From Enoplolaimus lenunculus (Eukaryota; Nematoda; Enoplea; Enoplida; Thoracostomopsidae): a DNA stretch of 64,000 bases. This document shows, one piece after another, positions 21,048 through 36,000 of the stretch. The DNA is taken from assembly GCA_030248215.1 (NCBI GenBank), contig JASANG010000607.1:62001-126000 (forward strand), given 5' to 3'. Position numbers and translations under genes: made by a program. How positions within the stretch are numbered: position 1 is the stretch's first letter; each line of letters begins with the position of its first letter. A model generated the notes under the pieces. It did not search any database, was not told where the DNA came from, and saw only the letters and a program-made list of their open reading frames with translations.

Positions 21048-24000
21048 CTAAAACAATCGCTGATTGACATTTAAATTTCGTTTACATCAGGCACCGAGTG
21101 ATAGAGGAATTCATTCATTTCACTGGTTTACGGCAATTTGTCGCCCACCAACTCATCAACAGACCAGTTGTAATGCGAAATTTTTCGCCAACTCAACAAC
21201 CGTGCCTTATCATTAGACTTAGGCTTAGATTTAGGCTTTAAGCATACGCTCAGCTGTCGAACAAACAAGCTGTCAAGCGACCGAATTGCTGTAGCATTCC
21301 ATAAGCCAAAGTGGCTTTCAGTCGTATACCCGCACGCCTATGGAATTTCTTGTACTTAAGTGTTTCGGCACCGTTTCAGTTTTCAACACAAGAAGCCCTG
21401 TTCGACATTTTTATAGAACCATACCATTTTCTCCGAAACCCTGGCTACACCCACGCCCACAACCGCACCGTACTTGCACATATCATCATGCAAATCCTGC
21501 TCGTTTTTCTCGCTCCGCTCCGCGATCAGTGTCCCTGCATCTGCGGACATGAACGACGTCGTCGAGTCTGCGCTTCCGACGCCAATACTAGCATCACTGA
21601 GACCTCCGCTGCCAAACAGCTTCGCATGGCTACCGGCATTTCCGCTTCCGGTGCTGAAAAAATCTTTCGGATTCAAGCCGGCAAGCGCCAGCGGAAACGG
21701 TGGCCATCCAGAGCTGGGTGGTCTTGTTGATGATGCACTGGTGGTGGTGGTGGTAGTAGTAGTCGCAGTAGTTCCGGCTCCGGCGTTGGAGCCTATTGTA
21801 CCCGATAGGCGTGAGCTTAACCCGTACGGCAGGTACGTACGATGCTCAGGCGACGCTGGTGATCCAACACACTCTGATGATGAATGTATTGTTTGTTGTT
21901 GTTGTTGTTTATGTTGCGACTGCTGTTGTTGTTGTTGTTGTTGTTGTTGCTGTTGTTGTTGCGGCTGAAACTGCATACGAGGCGACTCAGATCTGTTGCC
22001 ATAGTTGTACGGCGATCCTGTGGCGGCGACCGGAGACGGATGTTGATGCATGAGCGCTGAAGGATACTGAACCAGCTGGGATGCAACTGCAATTGCATTT
22101 TGATACTGCGTCGCCAGGATGGATGTATTTTGTCGTGGCGGGGCATCGCTTGTCGAAGTCGCAGTTGAATGTTGAGCCAGTGCTTGACTCGTCCGACTGG
22201 AAGTGTTGCCACAGGTTGCTACCGGTTGCGCTTCAGACCGGCAATGTTTGACGCCGACTTGTTGCGGCGGATGTTCGTCGTCTAAGCTATTGCTACGTTG
22301 TCTGTTAGACGTAGCACTGCCTGACAAAATTAGCAATCCTTTATCTGGATATGTTTTGCTATTTAACGGACTGTATTCTCAAACAGCTACGTTTATCTTC
22401 TATCATGAGTTAGCGATCGGTTTTCAAAGCAATTACAGAGTCTATTATTGCGAAATTGCAGACTACAGAAAAACTACCGCATCACATACAACAGGTAGAA
22501 ATTTATACCTAATGACTGAAAATTATACAGACCTACTCTCATCTACTGATAGGTGCTAACACCAGGGTGCAATCGGAATTACAATTTACCAGAACCGGAA
22601 CTCGAAAAAATTACCGGAAACGGAACCGGAACCAGAAAATGAAAAATTCATTTTAATTTTATTTTTTTTGCAAAATTATTGGTGAAATAACCCTAATTGG
22701 AGATAGGTATTCACTTATTCTGCTGTATTTTAGATTTTCATACTCCACGGAAGCGAAATCTACGTTCGACTGTTTATTTTCGGCGATTGTCAAGGTTTAT
22801 ATACCATACAAATGAAATCGATTTAATTGTTATTGTCATTTTTAGTAAAATATCTTAATTTCCACCTACCAAATTTGTATACCGGAATTTTTAATTCCGG
22901 TAAAAATTTGCCGGAACCGGAAGGCGAAAAAATACCGGAAGCGGAATTCCGGTTGCACCCTGGCTAACACACATTTGCAGAATATCAGTATTGGTTGCTT
23001 GCAATCATATACATACATACATACATACATACATACAAACATCTATATTATTAAAGTTGGAGCGTCCCATATGGTCTCAATGTGTTTCAAGTTGCAACGC
23101 GAACCTAAATATAACAAGAAGGTTGCAAATATTGCAGCCAGGTTGACTAGTATACATATATAATCACAGGACTGAAATCTAAAACAAAACAAAATGAAAA
23201 TATTTGTATTTTCAGTTTTCGTCAAAGCTAAACCTAACTAGACGCAGAGGGGGGGCCGAAACGAAAATGTCAATGTCAGTATGTGACAACACGGGTGGGA
23301 CGTTGCCGTGCGCCCAAGTCAATTCCCTGCCTCGTCCCAACAAGCAATCCGTTATTTACCTACAAAATTTTCGTTATCACTCTTCTGCGCTTCAGTTGCG
23401 TTTGTTCCGGTGCCGCAGACAGTACTATATTGTGAGGACATATTTCCCTAAAAACAAACCAAATACGTATGCTTACACCGTAGGTACGAACCAGTAATCA
23501 GGTAAGCTAAATACAGCATACATAATTTACACTCTTTTTCAGTATCTTTAATATTTAACGGACAAAGTGTTTATTGAGAAACAAGTTGCAATGGCCCATG
23601 TTTACTTTTAGGGCCGTCCCGGTTTCTGGTGTGTCTGTAAAAGAGTAGGCTTACATTCTAGACTTCATTTTCTTTGTTTAGGCTTAGGCTTACGAATACG
23701 CTTTTGCAACGCTTAGGCATGGGAATACGCTCAATCTACTTTTACGCCCGTAAAAGTAACATTGGCCCTTGCAATTATTACACGTTTCCCACGCGTTTTA
23801 ATTACAAATTTTTGTAAATGCATTACAATGAATGCTAGAAGCTTGCTAGTACCGCACATATCGACCTGGCTTCCAACAGCAACGTATATTTAAACCGAAA
23901 CAGGCACAGTAACACAAATTCATTTTTACACCGGAACAGGGAATCCGGTGGTAACAGTGAGTTCCGGTTGAACCCAAGTATCGACATATACAAGCCAGCC

Positions 24001-27000
24001 ATGCAGACCACTGGTCGAGACTGATTTTAACCTCACATGCCCGTCCTGAAATGGATTCGTCGTTTACATTCCGTTCTACTTGTTACTTGTCTCGTTTGGT
24101 AAATATAAATTTTGAAATCAGGTTAACGAAATTGAAATGTACTTAATTTATATTCGAAATTAAAAAGACACCCTTTCGATGATGAAATCCTGATCAATAC
24201 CAGGTCCAAATTATTAATTTAGAAATTTTAAATTGCAACATCATTTTTTGACTACAGTCTGTCGCAAGTCGCCGCAAGCCATCGAAATATCTACAACAAA
24301 ACAGAACGAACACGCAAACAGCGACCAAATGGGCACACACCGGCAATACAGCGTTTCCCAATTTCATTCCAGTTTTGAGCATTAGTTACTCAAGAAAACC
24401 AACTTAAAAATGATACAAAGTCAGGCACTTGTAAACACACCAGGGCCGCAACTGCAGTAATGTTTAAATTTACAAATACAAACTCTTGTGTTCGAAATTC
24501 TCGGTAGGCCAATAGAGACTGCCAAACTTCAACGCTATATTCGTCTTGCAGAACGGGAATAATAAACATATCAGACTACAGGTAGTATGTATTTACCTTA
24601 CAAAATCAAATGTTTCAAAAATTCAAATTTGAGCGTATAGAATGACTAGGAAAGTGCACGAGAAGCTGAAATATGATAAAAATATTCAAGCTGCGGTGGG
24701 ACGACAACGGCAAACCCCAGAAACTCTAGTGTTTAGGACAGCCTAAAAGCCCTACTAAACAGAGCAGTGAACATTATATGCGCTTCAAGTAGAAAGAGTT
24801 GTACATTTCATTAGGACGCAAAGTGCAATACAACTACCGCAGTCGTGCGGTAAACGCACTAATTGCAAGTTCACTATTATACTCAGGACCGCAAATACGT
24901 TTGCACGAGGGGCAGGGGGGGCACCCCATATACGAGCATCATAGTACCCCATTGTAGAAATATTTATTGACGCTCGGCAGCAGTAAAAAAGCTACGTTTG
25001 AAAAATCCACCCCCCCCCTTGTAATTCTGCCTGCTTCCTCTATAAACCAGGATGTAAACGGATAGTAAGCAAAATTAACGAAAACGAATAGAAAATATAA
25101 CTAGCCAGCCGGCTCAATGCGCAAAAGTTAGCGAAAGCACAACAATCTGCATGCAAATTTTCTTTCCACAGAACAATCACTCTTCCAGTCTAAAAAAATA
25201 TCGTAAACAAACTAATGCTGGAACGTTGCCCAAAATACGTATGTGGAGTATTTCAGCTTTAGTTATATGCATATAATTGACAAAGACTGTGGTTACTGCG
25301 TACGCAAAATGATACACAATGAGCAGTGTATCGTTACTTGCACGTATGCAGATTTCAAAATTTAACACATGGCGAGGTAATAAACTCCAGTGCACTACAA
25401 TATCCAGCTCTCATCGTCGAGCGGTAATGATTGAAGCCTCCTATTCTGGAGTTCAAATCCCCGCTGAAGCTTTTTGTAAATGCTGGAAAATTAGCCAAGA
25501 TACGTATGTGGGACAGTCCAGCTTTAATTATATAGATAGATTTGTAAATACTTAATGATTATTTAATGGGATACAGTCAGGGTGCAGCCGGAATTCCTGT
25601 TCCGGCAAGTTTTACCTTCCGGTTCCGGTAAATTTTTACCGGAATTAAAAATTCCGGTATTAAATTTTGGTCTGTGCAAATTAAGATATTTTACTAAAAA
25701 ATGACAATAAAAATTGAGTAATTTCATTCGTATAGTATATATAAACCTTGACAATCGCCGAAAATAAACCGTAGATTGCGCTTCCGTGAATTATAAAAAT
25801 CTAAACTAGGTACATCGGATAAAGTGAATGCCTATCTCCAACTAAGGGTTATTTGACGAATAATATTGCAAAAAAGAAAATTAAAATGAATGTTTCGGTG
25901 TCATGTATTTTTTTATTTTATGGTTCCGTTTCCGGTAATTTTTTCAAATTCCGGTTCCGGTAAATTGTAATTCCGGTTGCACTCTGGTTACTGTATACAC
26001 TAAAAATCTGTGAGAAAAGCCGTCCCATCACTGTGTACAGTTATATAATACCATTTCAGGACACATGAACCTAAAAAACACCAAAACCAAACTGAAACCA
26101 ACGTTTTAACGAAAGCCGAAATCAACCAAAACCTCATATATTCATTTGACCAGTTTTTTTTAAATTTCAACGTGTTTGCATGCCGGAACAAGAAATTTTT
26201 CCCAATTTTAGCCAACGACTCAAATATTTCGGTATCTCGAGGCATGTGGCATCGTCATGCAACTTCTACAATATCATGCATACACCAGTTTAATTTTTTT
26301 CGCCGCTGTACATGGGTACATGAAACTGAAGCTAAAAAATTTCAATATAAGCATTCAATTCAAAAAGCTTCACTGTAATGGGCATATTTCAAACTTATAC
26401 ATATATATGCACGTTGTGTTCTGATTCCGAACACCTATTCATTTATCTCAATCGGGGTGCAACCGGAATTGCCATTTACCGGAACCGGAACTGGAATTTA
26501 AAAAATTGCCGGAAACAGAACCGGAAAATGAAAAATACATGCCACCGATGAATTCGTTTTTTCTTTTTTGCAATATTAGTGAAATGACCCTTAGTTAGAG
26601 ATAGATATTTGCTTTATTAGTTGTATTTTAGATTTTCATAATCAACGGAAGCGAAATCTACCGTCGATATTTTATTTTCGGCGATTGTCAAGGTTTGTCT
26701 ACTATACTATTAAAATCAATTTAATTTTCATCGTAATTTTTTTTGTAAAATATCTTAATTTACACCAACCGAATTTTTTTACAGAACTTTTAATTGCGGT
26801 GAAAATTTAAGGGAACCGGAAGGTAAAAAAATGCCGAAACCGGAATTCCGGTTGCACACTGCTCACAATTAGAAACTGTGCCAGCAGCTATAATCCTTCT
26901 AGGGACAGTCGCAAGTGACTGTCCCTACCGGGGGTTTTCTTGACGACTAATAGTTGTAGACGCCTAATAATTTTATTTTTGTTTGAGGTACAATCCGAAA

Positions 27001-30000
27001 AAACAAAGACAACGTTTATATTGTTTTATATTTAATTCTTGTTGCTTCAGTAAATTTAATGTGTCATTTACTGTGAGTGTTTTAGTTAGTCTGCTACGTG
27101 TACGGCTTTCATTAGCTTAGCTTAAAATTAGCCTAAAGCCTAAACGTTTCGAATAGTAAACTTTGCATTTGCACCAGCACAGAAACAACAAAGCCTTAAA
27201 AGTAATTGGCTACACCTGAGTATTATCATACCTCAAGTCTGTACCTCTTTGTCAAGTCATTAGTTAAGTTGAACTAGCCGATGAGGTAAAACTTAATGAA
27301 CGCGACTTACCGATAACTGTTCCCCATGCAAATTTCCAGAAAAAAGATTTTTTTACAGGTATCAGAGCGATCGGCTTGGCCCTAGAAGGCACCCTTTCGA
27401 AATGAATCGGGTACACCCTAAATAGCAGTAACGTTAGATTACGCGTGACCCTAAACGGTGAAAAAGTGTGCATGTGGGTGGGCACCTATATGCATACAAT
27501 GCAGAAGCAAATTTACTCAGGAGTAAATTGTGATATGATCCCCGTAAAAAATAAAAAATGGCATGGTCCATTATTAACTTAGCGATTTATATTAGAAGCA
27601 ATGCTACACAGCTGTTGAATGGTCAATTAAATAATCTGTAGAATAGCGTTACAAAGATAAAAATTTAGCTTTCTGATAGTATTCTACAGAGTTTTAATTG
27701 ACGACACATAATTTGCGCAACCTTCTACGATGGTTAACTAGATTAACGGTGAAAAAAAGTGAACGTGCAATGTGGGACTAAGCTAAGGTTAGAATAGCTT
27801 AAGCGCAGTGTTTGTGAGCTTAACAAAGTATACGAAGCTTAGGTTGGTACACATGCTACCCCCTACCCCACAATTACTAAAAACGCTGACGAATAGAATT
27901 CAAACGTTTGTCGAATGGGATCGCGTAGTGTGGGTGTAAGAACCCTAATCGACGTCCGCAGACTTACTCTATTATGTGAGTTGAACGGCGTAGGTAGTTT
28001 TATATTTGTTACTTAGCTATTACAACTATTTGTCGCCAAGAAAACCCCCCTAGGGACAATCTCTTACGGCTGTCTCTACGGAGGTTATAACTACTTGTGC
28101 CGCCCCAGATAATAATTATTATTCAGCACAACATAAAAATTCATTAATTAGAATAAGGCGGTGCCGATTAATCGGCATCGGTAATAATCGGCACGTTTAA
28201 CGAGTATCTGCACCAGCATGAGCACTCCAAAAAATTGTCGATTCTTTGCCGATACATTTTGAACATAACAGTCAGTTAGAATGCTATCAATTTCACTTGT
28301 TGGCGTATATCGATACGACTGGTCAGAAAAAACTTTTATCTCTTACGTTTGTGTTTGAAAGAAGTAATTGATATGAACTGTTTCCAGAAAATTATAATCT
28401 TTTATGGTTATTACGATTTAAGTCTTCTCATTAATAATGACGTAACTGTTTTATCATATCTGTTCTTTAAACATCGTGTATTAATATTGAAATCGGCATC
28501 GGCAAAAATCATCCTATCGGCACGTCTTTAATTAGAACAAAACGAAAGCATTCTAAAATAGTGGTATTTTAAAATCCGAATATACATATTATAATTCTAA
28601 AAAGAAAATAACATAAATCTAATAATAGCACAAAATAGCACAACTACCATGCCAGCAAACTGCGACCGGATATCAAATAAAACGACAAACCAGAAAATTA
28701 AGCGGGCTTTTTTTTGAAAAATTAAATCAAAATGGATACAATTTTAAAAACTTCCTTGTACACTTTCCACCCACATTAAACATTAAGGATTAGTCGGCTT
28801 AGGTTTAGGGCATAGGTAACGGTTTACGCGGCTAAGCTTAGGTTAACCTGTTTCCGAAACCTCGATGAAACGTGCACAACAGTTGCATTGATTGTGTTTC
28901 CTGTTATATTTTGTTCCGTTGTTACGAACAAATGCGATTATGACATTAATTTTAGTTACGAAATGATAAACCTTTCAGCGAAAAATATTCGACATACCAA
29001 CATACCCGCAACCGCATATCGATTTTATGTGCCAGACTTGCGTATCAGGTCGCATCCTGCGTGCTGCCACCGATGCAGACGAGCAGCATCCATCTAAACT
29101 CCGGTGTATTTCTATAGCTGATTAGTGCTTTTTACGCATACTTTCGAGTAAATTGTAGTTATAAAAACAATCAATTCGCTAAGTAACTACATTCTTGGGC
29201 ACTAAATATTAATAAAACTAAACACAAACATAAAAACAAACTACAAACAGAGCATCGGCAACACAATTGCATTCCTTACAAACAACTGGATCAGTTGTTT
29301 CTTACGCGACCGTGAAATCTAAACCAACGACAATAAATTTATGTAGTAAAATACACACATTAAATATTGATATTTTAGCGATTATGCTCAAAAAGTCATA
29401 GTACAGTAAGTGGTCGATCATCCAACATTGAAATGGCGCCGATCCGTGGCTGAATGAGTGCCATAATTTGGATGTGTCGATTACTCGGCATCGGTAATAA
29501 TCGGCATTTCTTGTGAGTATCGGCATCAGCACTCCAAAAAATTGCCGATACTGTGCCGATACTTTTTGCACATAACAGTCAGTTGGAATACTATCTCAAT
29601 TTCCTTCGTTGGCGTACATCAGTGTGTCTGATCAAGGAAACTGTTATCTCTCTTGAGTTTGTGTTTGAAAAAATTAATTGAAATGAACATTTCTCATAAA
29701 ATTATAATCGTTTATAGTGGTTAGGATTTAATGCCTTCGCATGATATAATGTAGTACATATCCTATCTGTCCTTTAAGCATGGTGTACTACAGTTGGAAT
29801 CGGCATCGCTATCGTCAAAAATTCTGGTATCGGAGCATCCCAAATCTGGATCCTTAATGGTACCTAGGGACGTTTCAATAATTTTGTTTAAAGAACTATT
29901 CTGCGACGCCGTCCGATAATTGAAACCGTAGATTGCAATAGCGTCTGGTTAACAACATAATATGGAAGCGTTGTGTTCAGCTGAGACTGGATAGCTAACC

Positions 30001-33000
30001 ATACCTTCAATAGTCCCAAATGCATAAAAATGTAGTTACAACTATTGCCATAAACGCATACTTTGCAACTTTGAACCGCTATAAAATCGATCAAGTTAAA
30101 ACTTTAAAATTTAGCACAACATATGCCACAGATGAAAACTAAATTAGCCGACACAAGACAAACTCCCAGCTACTATGGTTTCACCTACTTAGAAGTCAAT
30201 CAATATCTCGAGGGTCGTTAGCCAACTCACTCGAGAACCATCTCCATAGCTGACCCAAATATTGCAGCAAAAATGTCCAAGTCTCTAAGTACAATCCAAC
30301 AATGCGTTGATAGCTCACTAACCAATTTCAGAGTCGGCGAATCGATTTTTATCGGTCATAGGGTGTCGCTACACTTTTGATGACGTCCGGCGCCGTCCGT
30401 CACCGTGCGGTATCGTATGTGAATTACCCACATATGACACCGTACGGTAACGGACGGCGCCGCGAGATTAGTATAATAGTGCCACTCATTTCATGGTTTT
30501 AAATTTCCAACAAACACCACTTCAGATCAGCAACAAAAATAGCTAATTTATAGTAACGCATGATAAAATGCGATTATTTTTTTCAAAAGTCATTAGGCGA
30601 CATCGCGAAGCAGTGTTTGAAATCAAATCTATTGAGACTGATGCTAGATTAAGATGGTTGAATCCACCAGATAAATGTTACAATATTATTTTTGGACCGC
30701 AACTTCAAAAGGTTCACACCAGGGTGCAACCGGAATTACAATTTACCGGAACTGGAATTTGAAAATTTTACCGGAACCGGAACCGGAAAGTGAAAAATAC
30801 ATTTCACCAAAAATTTCATTTTAATCTTATTTTTTGCTCTATTATTTGTGAAATAACCTTAGTCGAACATAGGTATTTATTTTATTTGTTCCACCATCAA
30901 TGGCTTATATTCGGAGTACAAGTGGCTTTCAAAAGAGATTCTTAAAAATTAACAAAGTTAAGAAAACGGCCAAATTTTAACACCGGAATTTTTAAATCCG
31001 GTAAAAATTTACCGGAACCGGAAGGTGAAAAATGCCGGAACCGGAATTCCGGTTGCACCCTGGTTCACACCAACATTGCGAGAATAAAAATAATATTGTA
31101 ATACTCGCCAAGAGAAATAAAACAGTAAACAAATTTTACTGACGAAGTCAAGGCACCTAATGCCGCTTGTATCAAAAGGCCACTGTTAGACAATAGTTAT
31201 CCAGACAAAAATTGGAAGTTGTGTTGGCAAAGTTTTCTAAATTAAAGCATTAAGAAACAAAAATCGCAATAATTTTCAAACATCTGAAAAAACTTGGTAG
31301 TGAATGTTTAAGCAACGCTTTACTATCCAGTCATTATACACAACAAAATGTGTGCCATTCATTCACAATAATTTTGTCAACAGTGTCACAAAACAAGATA
31401 ATAAATTTGTTACTGAGAAGAAAATTCAACGCTAAATACCAGAAAGCTATTTTCAAAAAAGTCTCGTGCTTAAATGCGTAGCGATAAAATTTTTTACTAC
31501 CTGCAACACTGATCAAAACTATTGCAAATGACGTACCTACTTCATAGAGTTAAATTAACCTCTATATTAGGTAAACGGCATCGCATTAAGCGCGGAAAAT
31601 TTAGTTTAAACTAACTTTTCTAATTTCAAATTACACTACAGCGGCCATCAAACAAGCGAAACAACGGCTGGGTTTCTGAAATCTTACTTAAGTAAATACT
31701 TAACTTTTGAGCAAAAACAGATGCACGCCAAAATGAGACCGGTTGTCTTAACAAGAGTACTGGTTTTGCTTTGTATTAAGGAGGCATTATCAGTCTACCA
31801 CTTTCAATTAATACACTAAGTTTAGTATGTCTGAACTGGTATATATTATATAAAATTTGATCAGCGAGTTTAGTATTTACTTGTGTTAAGTACTATTTTA
31901 AAAACGACAAAATGGTTAAATAATTACATAGGGCATACTTAATTACATATTAATTCGTACATAAGTAGGATTTCAGTAACCCAGCCAATGTGTTATACCA
32001 CAATAAACTTTTCAAAAAATAACCATAACCAGCTGTGTACAAATGTTAGCCAATCAATGACAAATACGTAACCGTGACAACGTGAACAAACGCGCTTACC
32101 TTTGCCGACTTTTGCCTTTCGAACAGGTGAAAACTTTCATTATCACAAGACTGAAGAATAAAAACAACAGAATAAACACAAACGATAAAGTCGAGCTAAA
32201 ACAAGATATAAATGTACTGTTCAACAAAAAAAATTAAAAACAAATACCCATAACATATTCAGAATTACGAAAGCGTAACGAAAATGAACCGTCATTAACG
32301 AATGACTAAAAATTAGTTCCACCTGACAATTGTACAACCGCAAAGGACCGTGTAAATTATATGAGCCTGCCCCCATTGAGAAACTGAGACTGGTTGCTTA
32401 AACACTGGGCACCTTAGGTTACCGCTTAGGGTGGTGCTATACTCGCCGCGCGACGCCGGATACCGGCGCACGGTACGTTAAAATATTTGCTGCACGCTGC
32501 CGCGCGGCGCTGTAAAACTTTTAATTAAAAGCACGGTGGCGTCCGGCTCAACAAAGTATAGCGAGCGCATCTCTAGTCTTACACATAGCGAGGATGATTG
32601 CAGCGGCGCTTATAGTCAAACTGGACCGATATCGCAACAACTTACATCAGATTCAGACGAAGACCCAAGTCTAAACTGACGGTAGCTTTGTGGCCGATGA
32701 GGATACGGTAACGACACTACGCGCATTTTATCACACACAATCGTCGTTATCATTGCAATTGTTTGCCAATCTCGCAGTTTTGCATAATGTTCAATGCTGC
32801 AAACAAAATATTATGTAATCTATTTGAGTAACATTGGCTGGGATTCAGAAGCAAGACTAAAATTCGATTTTACCTTCGACGACAGCACTCAACAGTACTG
32901 ACGGGTTAAAAGAAACACTGACTACAGTTCTAAACAGCCCTAGCCAATCCGAGTGTTTAAAATTAGGATAATCCTAAGCCAAACGTGGTCTAAACCTAAA

Positions 33001-36000
33001 TACATAACGGCAGTGCTCAAAAAACACGACTACGTATTATCTTTAGGGCAGTGGAATACCAACAATTACGGAAGCCGTACAAGCACATAGCCAAGAGGGG
33101 AAATAGGCGTAGGGACCACATAGCCAAGAGGGGAAATAGGCGTGGAATGTGCCCTGTGTGAGTTTCACCCAGGAATTCCAGGATTTTTTTGAATTGGTGA
33201 CAAAAGAAATAAAGAAACCCCACTCAAAATTTTCATAAATCATTACTCTCCTTCCGAAATCCTGGATGTGCCTTTGATCGTGAGCATATTCGCATAGGCA
33301 AAACTATATTACGCCAAACTTCATTGCTATTTTATCGTAATTTTATACTTACAAGGGTTTCAGTATTAATTGTGTTCCTTGAATTGTATTTCTGTCACCT
33401 CTAACAAAACTAGCTGTGATACATTTGTTGCGTTTAAACTGGCACAAGCCAAATTGCATTAGCTATAAAGATTCGATGTACCAAAATACAAACACCCACA
33501 GCCGGATGTCGATTTTTGCACCGGAACTAAACTAAATATCTGGTTGCATTCAAATGTATTTTAATTTTCTTCGCCAAATTCACCCGTTCGTGAAAGAAAA
33601 CTACACCCAATCGCAACCAAAAAACACCATAACTTACTAGCTATATAGTAGCGGTCGTCCAAAAGGATGTGCTGCCCAGGGCCGTTCTGCATTCGGATCT
33701 AATTTTGGCTTCAGTTTCGGCGATGTAATATGCGACAATACTGTCCAAAGCTAACAAAAATTAATAAAATAACTTACAAACGAACCCCTGGAAACACGAT
33801 TTCGCCGGGTTTGAAGAATATCAACGGCAGTTGATCATACATTTCGAAGACTACTAAACCGGTGTTGTGAACTTTTTTGATACTTTTCGGTTAAATCGAG
33901 GGGTGCAAAAGCACACTGTTTTACACAAAAAAACCGTGTACAAACAAATCGGACGAAATCCCACTGTGGCAAAATTTTCTTGATCATATTGTAACCATTC
34001 ATAAATTATTAATTAGAATTACAATGGTAATAGCCATACCAACAACGAAAAAAACTATAACTATTCGTCTACAAACGACTAAAAATATTGATCTCCCAAC
34101 TGCAAAAACCGAAGCCTTTTTTATTTTGTAGCATTTTCCACAACTTACAATGGTAAATCAAAAATAAAATTTTATCTTTAAAAGTAATGGGTGTACAATA
34201 AGAAGGTAAAAAATTGAATATACCAACGTTTGTAGTATTTTCTCATTTTAGAAATACGAAACAACAACTCAACTGCGAATAAAAAATTAACTGGTTACCT
34301 GTATCAAATCTTTTCGACCAACAGTTGCTGCGACCCTGGCATTTTCTAAACACACCGCTTCCGTCGTAGGAAACTTATCACATGTGTCACAGCTGGAACG
34401 AAAATAACAAACACATAAACAAATCAAATTACTGTCCAAAACAAAACACATGGGCACGTGTTGGATGCCAATTCCCGACATAAATGTATCATATTTTTTT
34501 CAACTATACTTTAGCCTGATTGTAGCCATTGCCAAGGATGGACGTTGTCAGGATTTTGGAAAAGGTGGGTCGCATACTACGTATATAATTTTCCAAGGTG
34601 GCGTCCTTGTTACGATATGAAGCATCTAAAACACCTTCAAAAATCCCAAAAGGGGTTATATTATAACCCACTACTCCTTTGGCACCAAACAATACACCAC
34701 ACAATTTTACGTTTAATCAAACTTTATAAAGAAATGCTTTCTCAGCTACCTTCTCGTTGACACCGAAATGACACCGACGCACCCCTGTCCAATAACCGTA
34801 TGCTCAAATGTGCGTAGCACGAACTGCCAATAAATAAATAAATTCTACAACCAATCAAAAATTGTAAAAAAATTGTAATTTTTCACAATTTTTGGTTTCA
34901 GTTTGCGATAGTACGAATGCGCAAATTTTGACATGTACAGCTACCGTAGTTCCCTTGTTTGAAAACATATCATCGGTTAAACGATAGATGCTTTACACCT
35001 GATCACCATACTTACGTATAATTCTGTGCAAGCTCTTTATCAACAGGCAGCAAAGATTCTGCGTTATACACATGAACAACAGAAAATTCCGACAGTACAC
35101 GCTCACTGCGAGTATATTTGACTACTTGAACAACATCGCGTTTTGGTCGCCGTTTGAGCGACTGAGCCTACAATAGTGAATAATTTTACCATATTATCGC
35201 AAAGGCTGTTCGTTGTGCCAAAATCAATGCGACAATACACAGAACTTAATTTTTGCTTATAATTCATGATTTTGCAAAAATATTCTCACCTTTACATATT
35301 CCTTCTATTAAAATAGAGTTTTTATATGTTAGCAAGCAAAAGTTTAGTTCGGTTTGAACTGATTTATTGGTTATACTGTAATCTAATGCAATTACATTTG
35401 AATACACTGGGCCAAGATGTAATGTTTAATTTTCGAGGACCTCGATTAATTTTCGCACAATTTTTTGAACACTTTAAAATTTGAAAAAGGAAACCGACAA
35501 ACTTTACTGTATGGTATAGCTGGTTTACTGAGACATGGTTTAAGTCAAGCTTTAAGAAAATATTTTGAACTTTCAAAATCTGTGTGTATATTTAGGATTA
35601 AAATATAATTTTTCGCAATAAATTATTTTCCATCGGCTCTAAAGCATTCCGCAAAATTGAAAAGCGCCTCAGCAATCTACGCCGGTCCAAAATAGCCAGC
35701 TTAAAATGGAATCAATTCTTCGTCACGTTCTTAAATTATGATAATGTGTGCGAAGACAGAAACATTTTTGACGTATAGAAAGTCAATATTTAAAAACAAG
35801 TAAATATATTAAGTAAAGCATAAAAATCAACCTAACAACATCCATAACCGCTCACCCTTTCTTTGTTATAATATCTTTCGGCTGGAAATTGATATTCAGC
35901 AGTTGAGTCAGGGCTCGGCGTCGGCTTCAAACTTCTTAGCCCTGAGGGATCGTTTGGCGTTTTACGATAAGTTGTTAGCGCTGACATCGCCCGTGGTATC

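Noticed and set aside
21474-21968. Plus-strand frame ending in a long Cys run, and a Val-rich frame beside it
   Set aside because: Shadow frames of the Gln-coding repeat in WDR59 exon 21.
24194-24382. Possible extra WDR59 exon between exons 20 and 21
   Set aside because: Exon 21 starting at 22370 already receives exon 20 in the correct phase, so no intermediate exon is needed.
27264-27485. 73-codon minus-strand frame in WDR59 intron 20
   Set aside because: Lies inside the 26895-28084 TIR element; no upstream acceptor in phase and no similarity to WDR59.
32096-32152. Candidate WDR59 exon with good splice signals (TTCTTCAG before, GTAAGC after)
   Set aside because: Its translation does not match WDR59, while 30317-30231 continues the conserved LRD block in the required phase.
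34504-34704. 66-codon minus-strand frame between WDR59 exons 17 and 18
   Set aside because: Exons 17 and 18 join directly in phase and match the family order; the frame has no similarity to WDR59.
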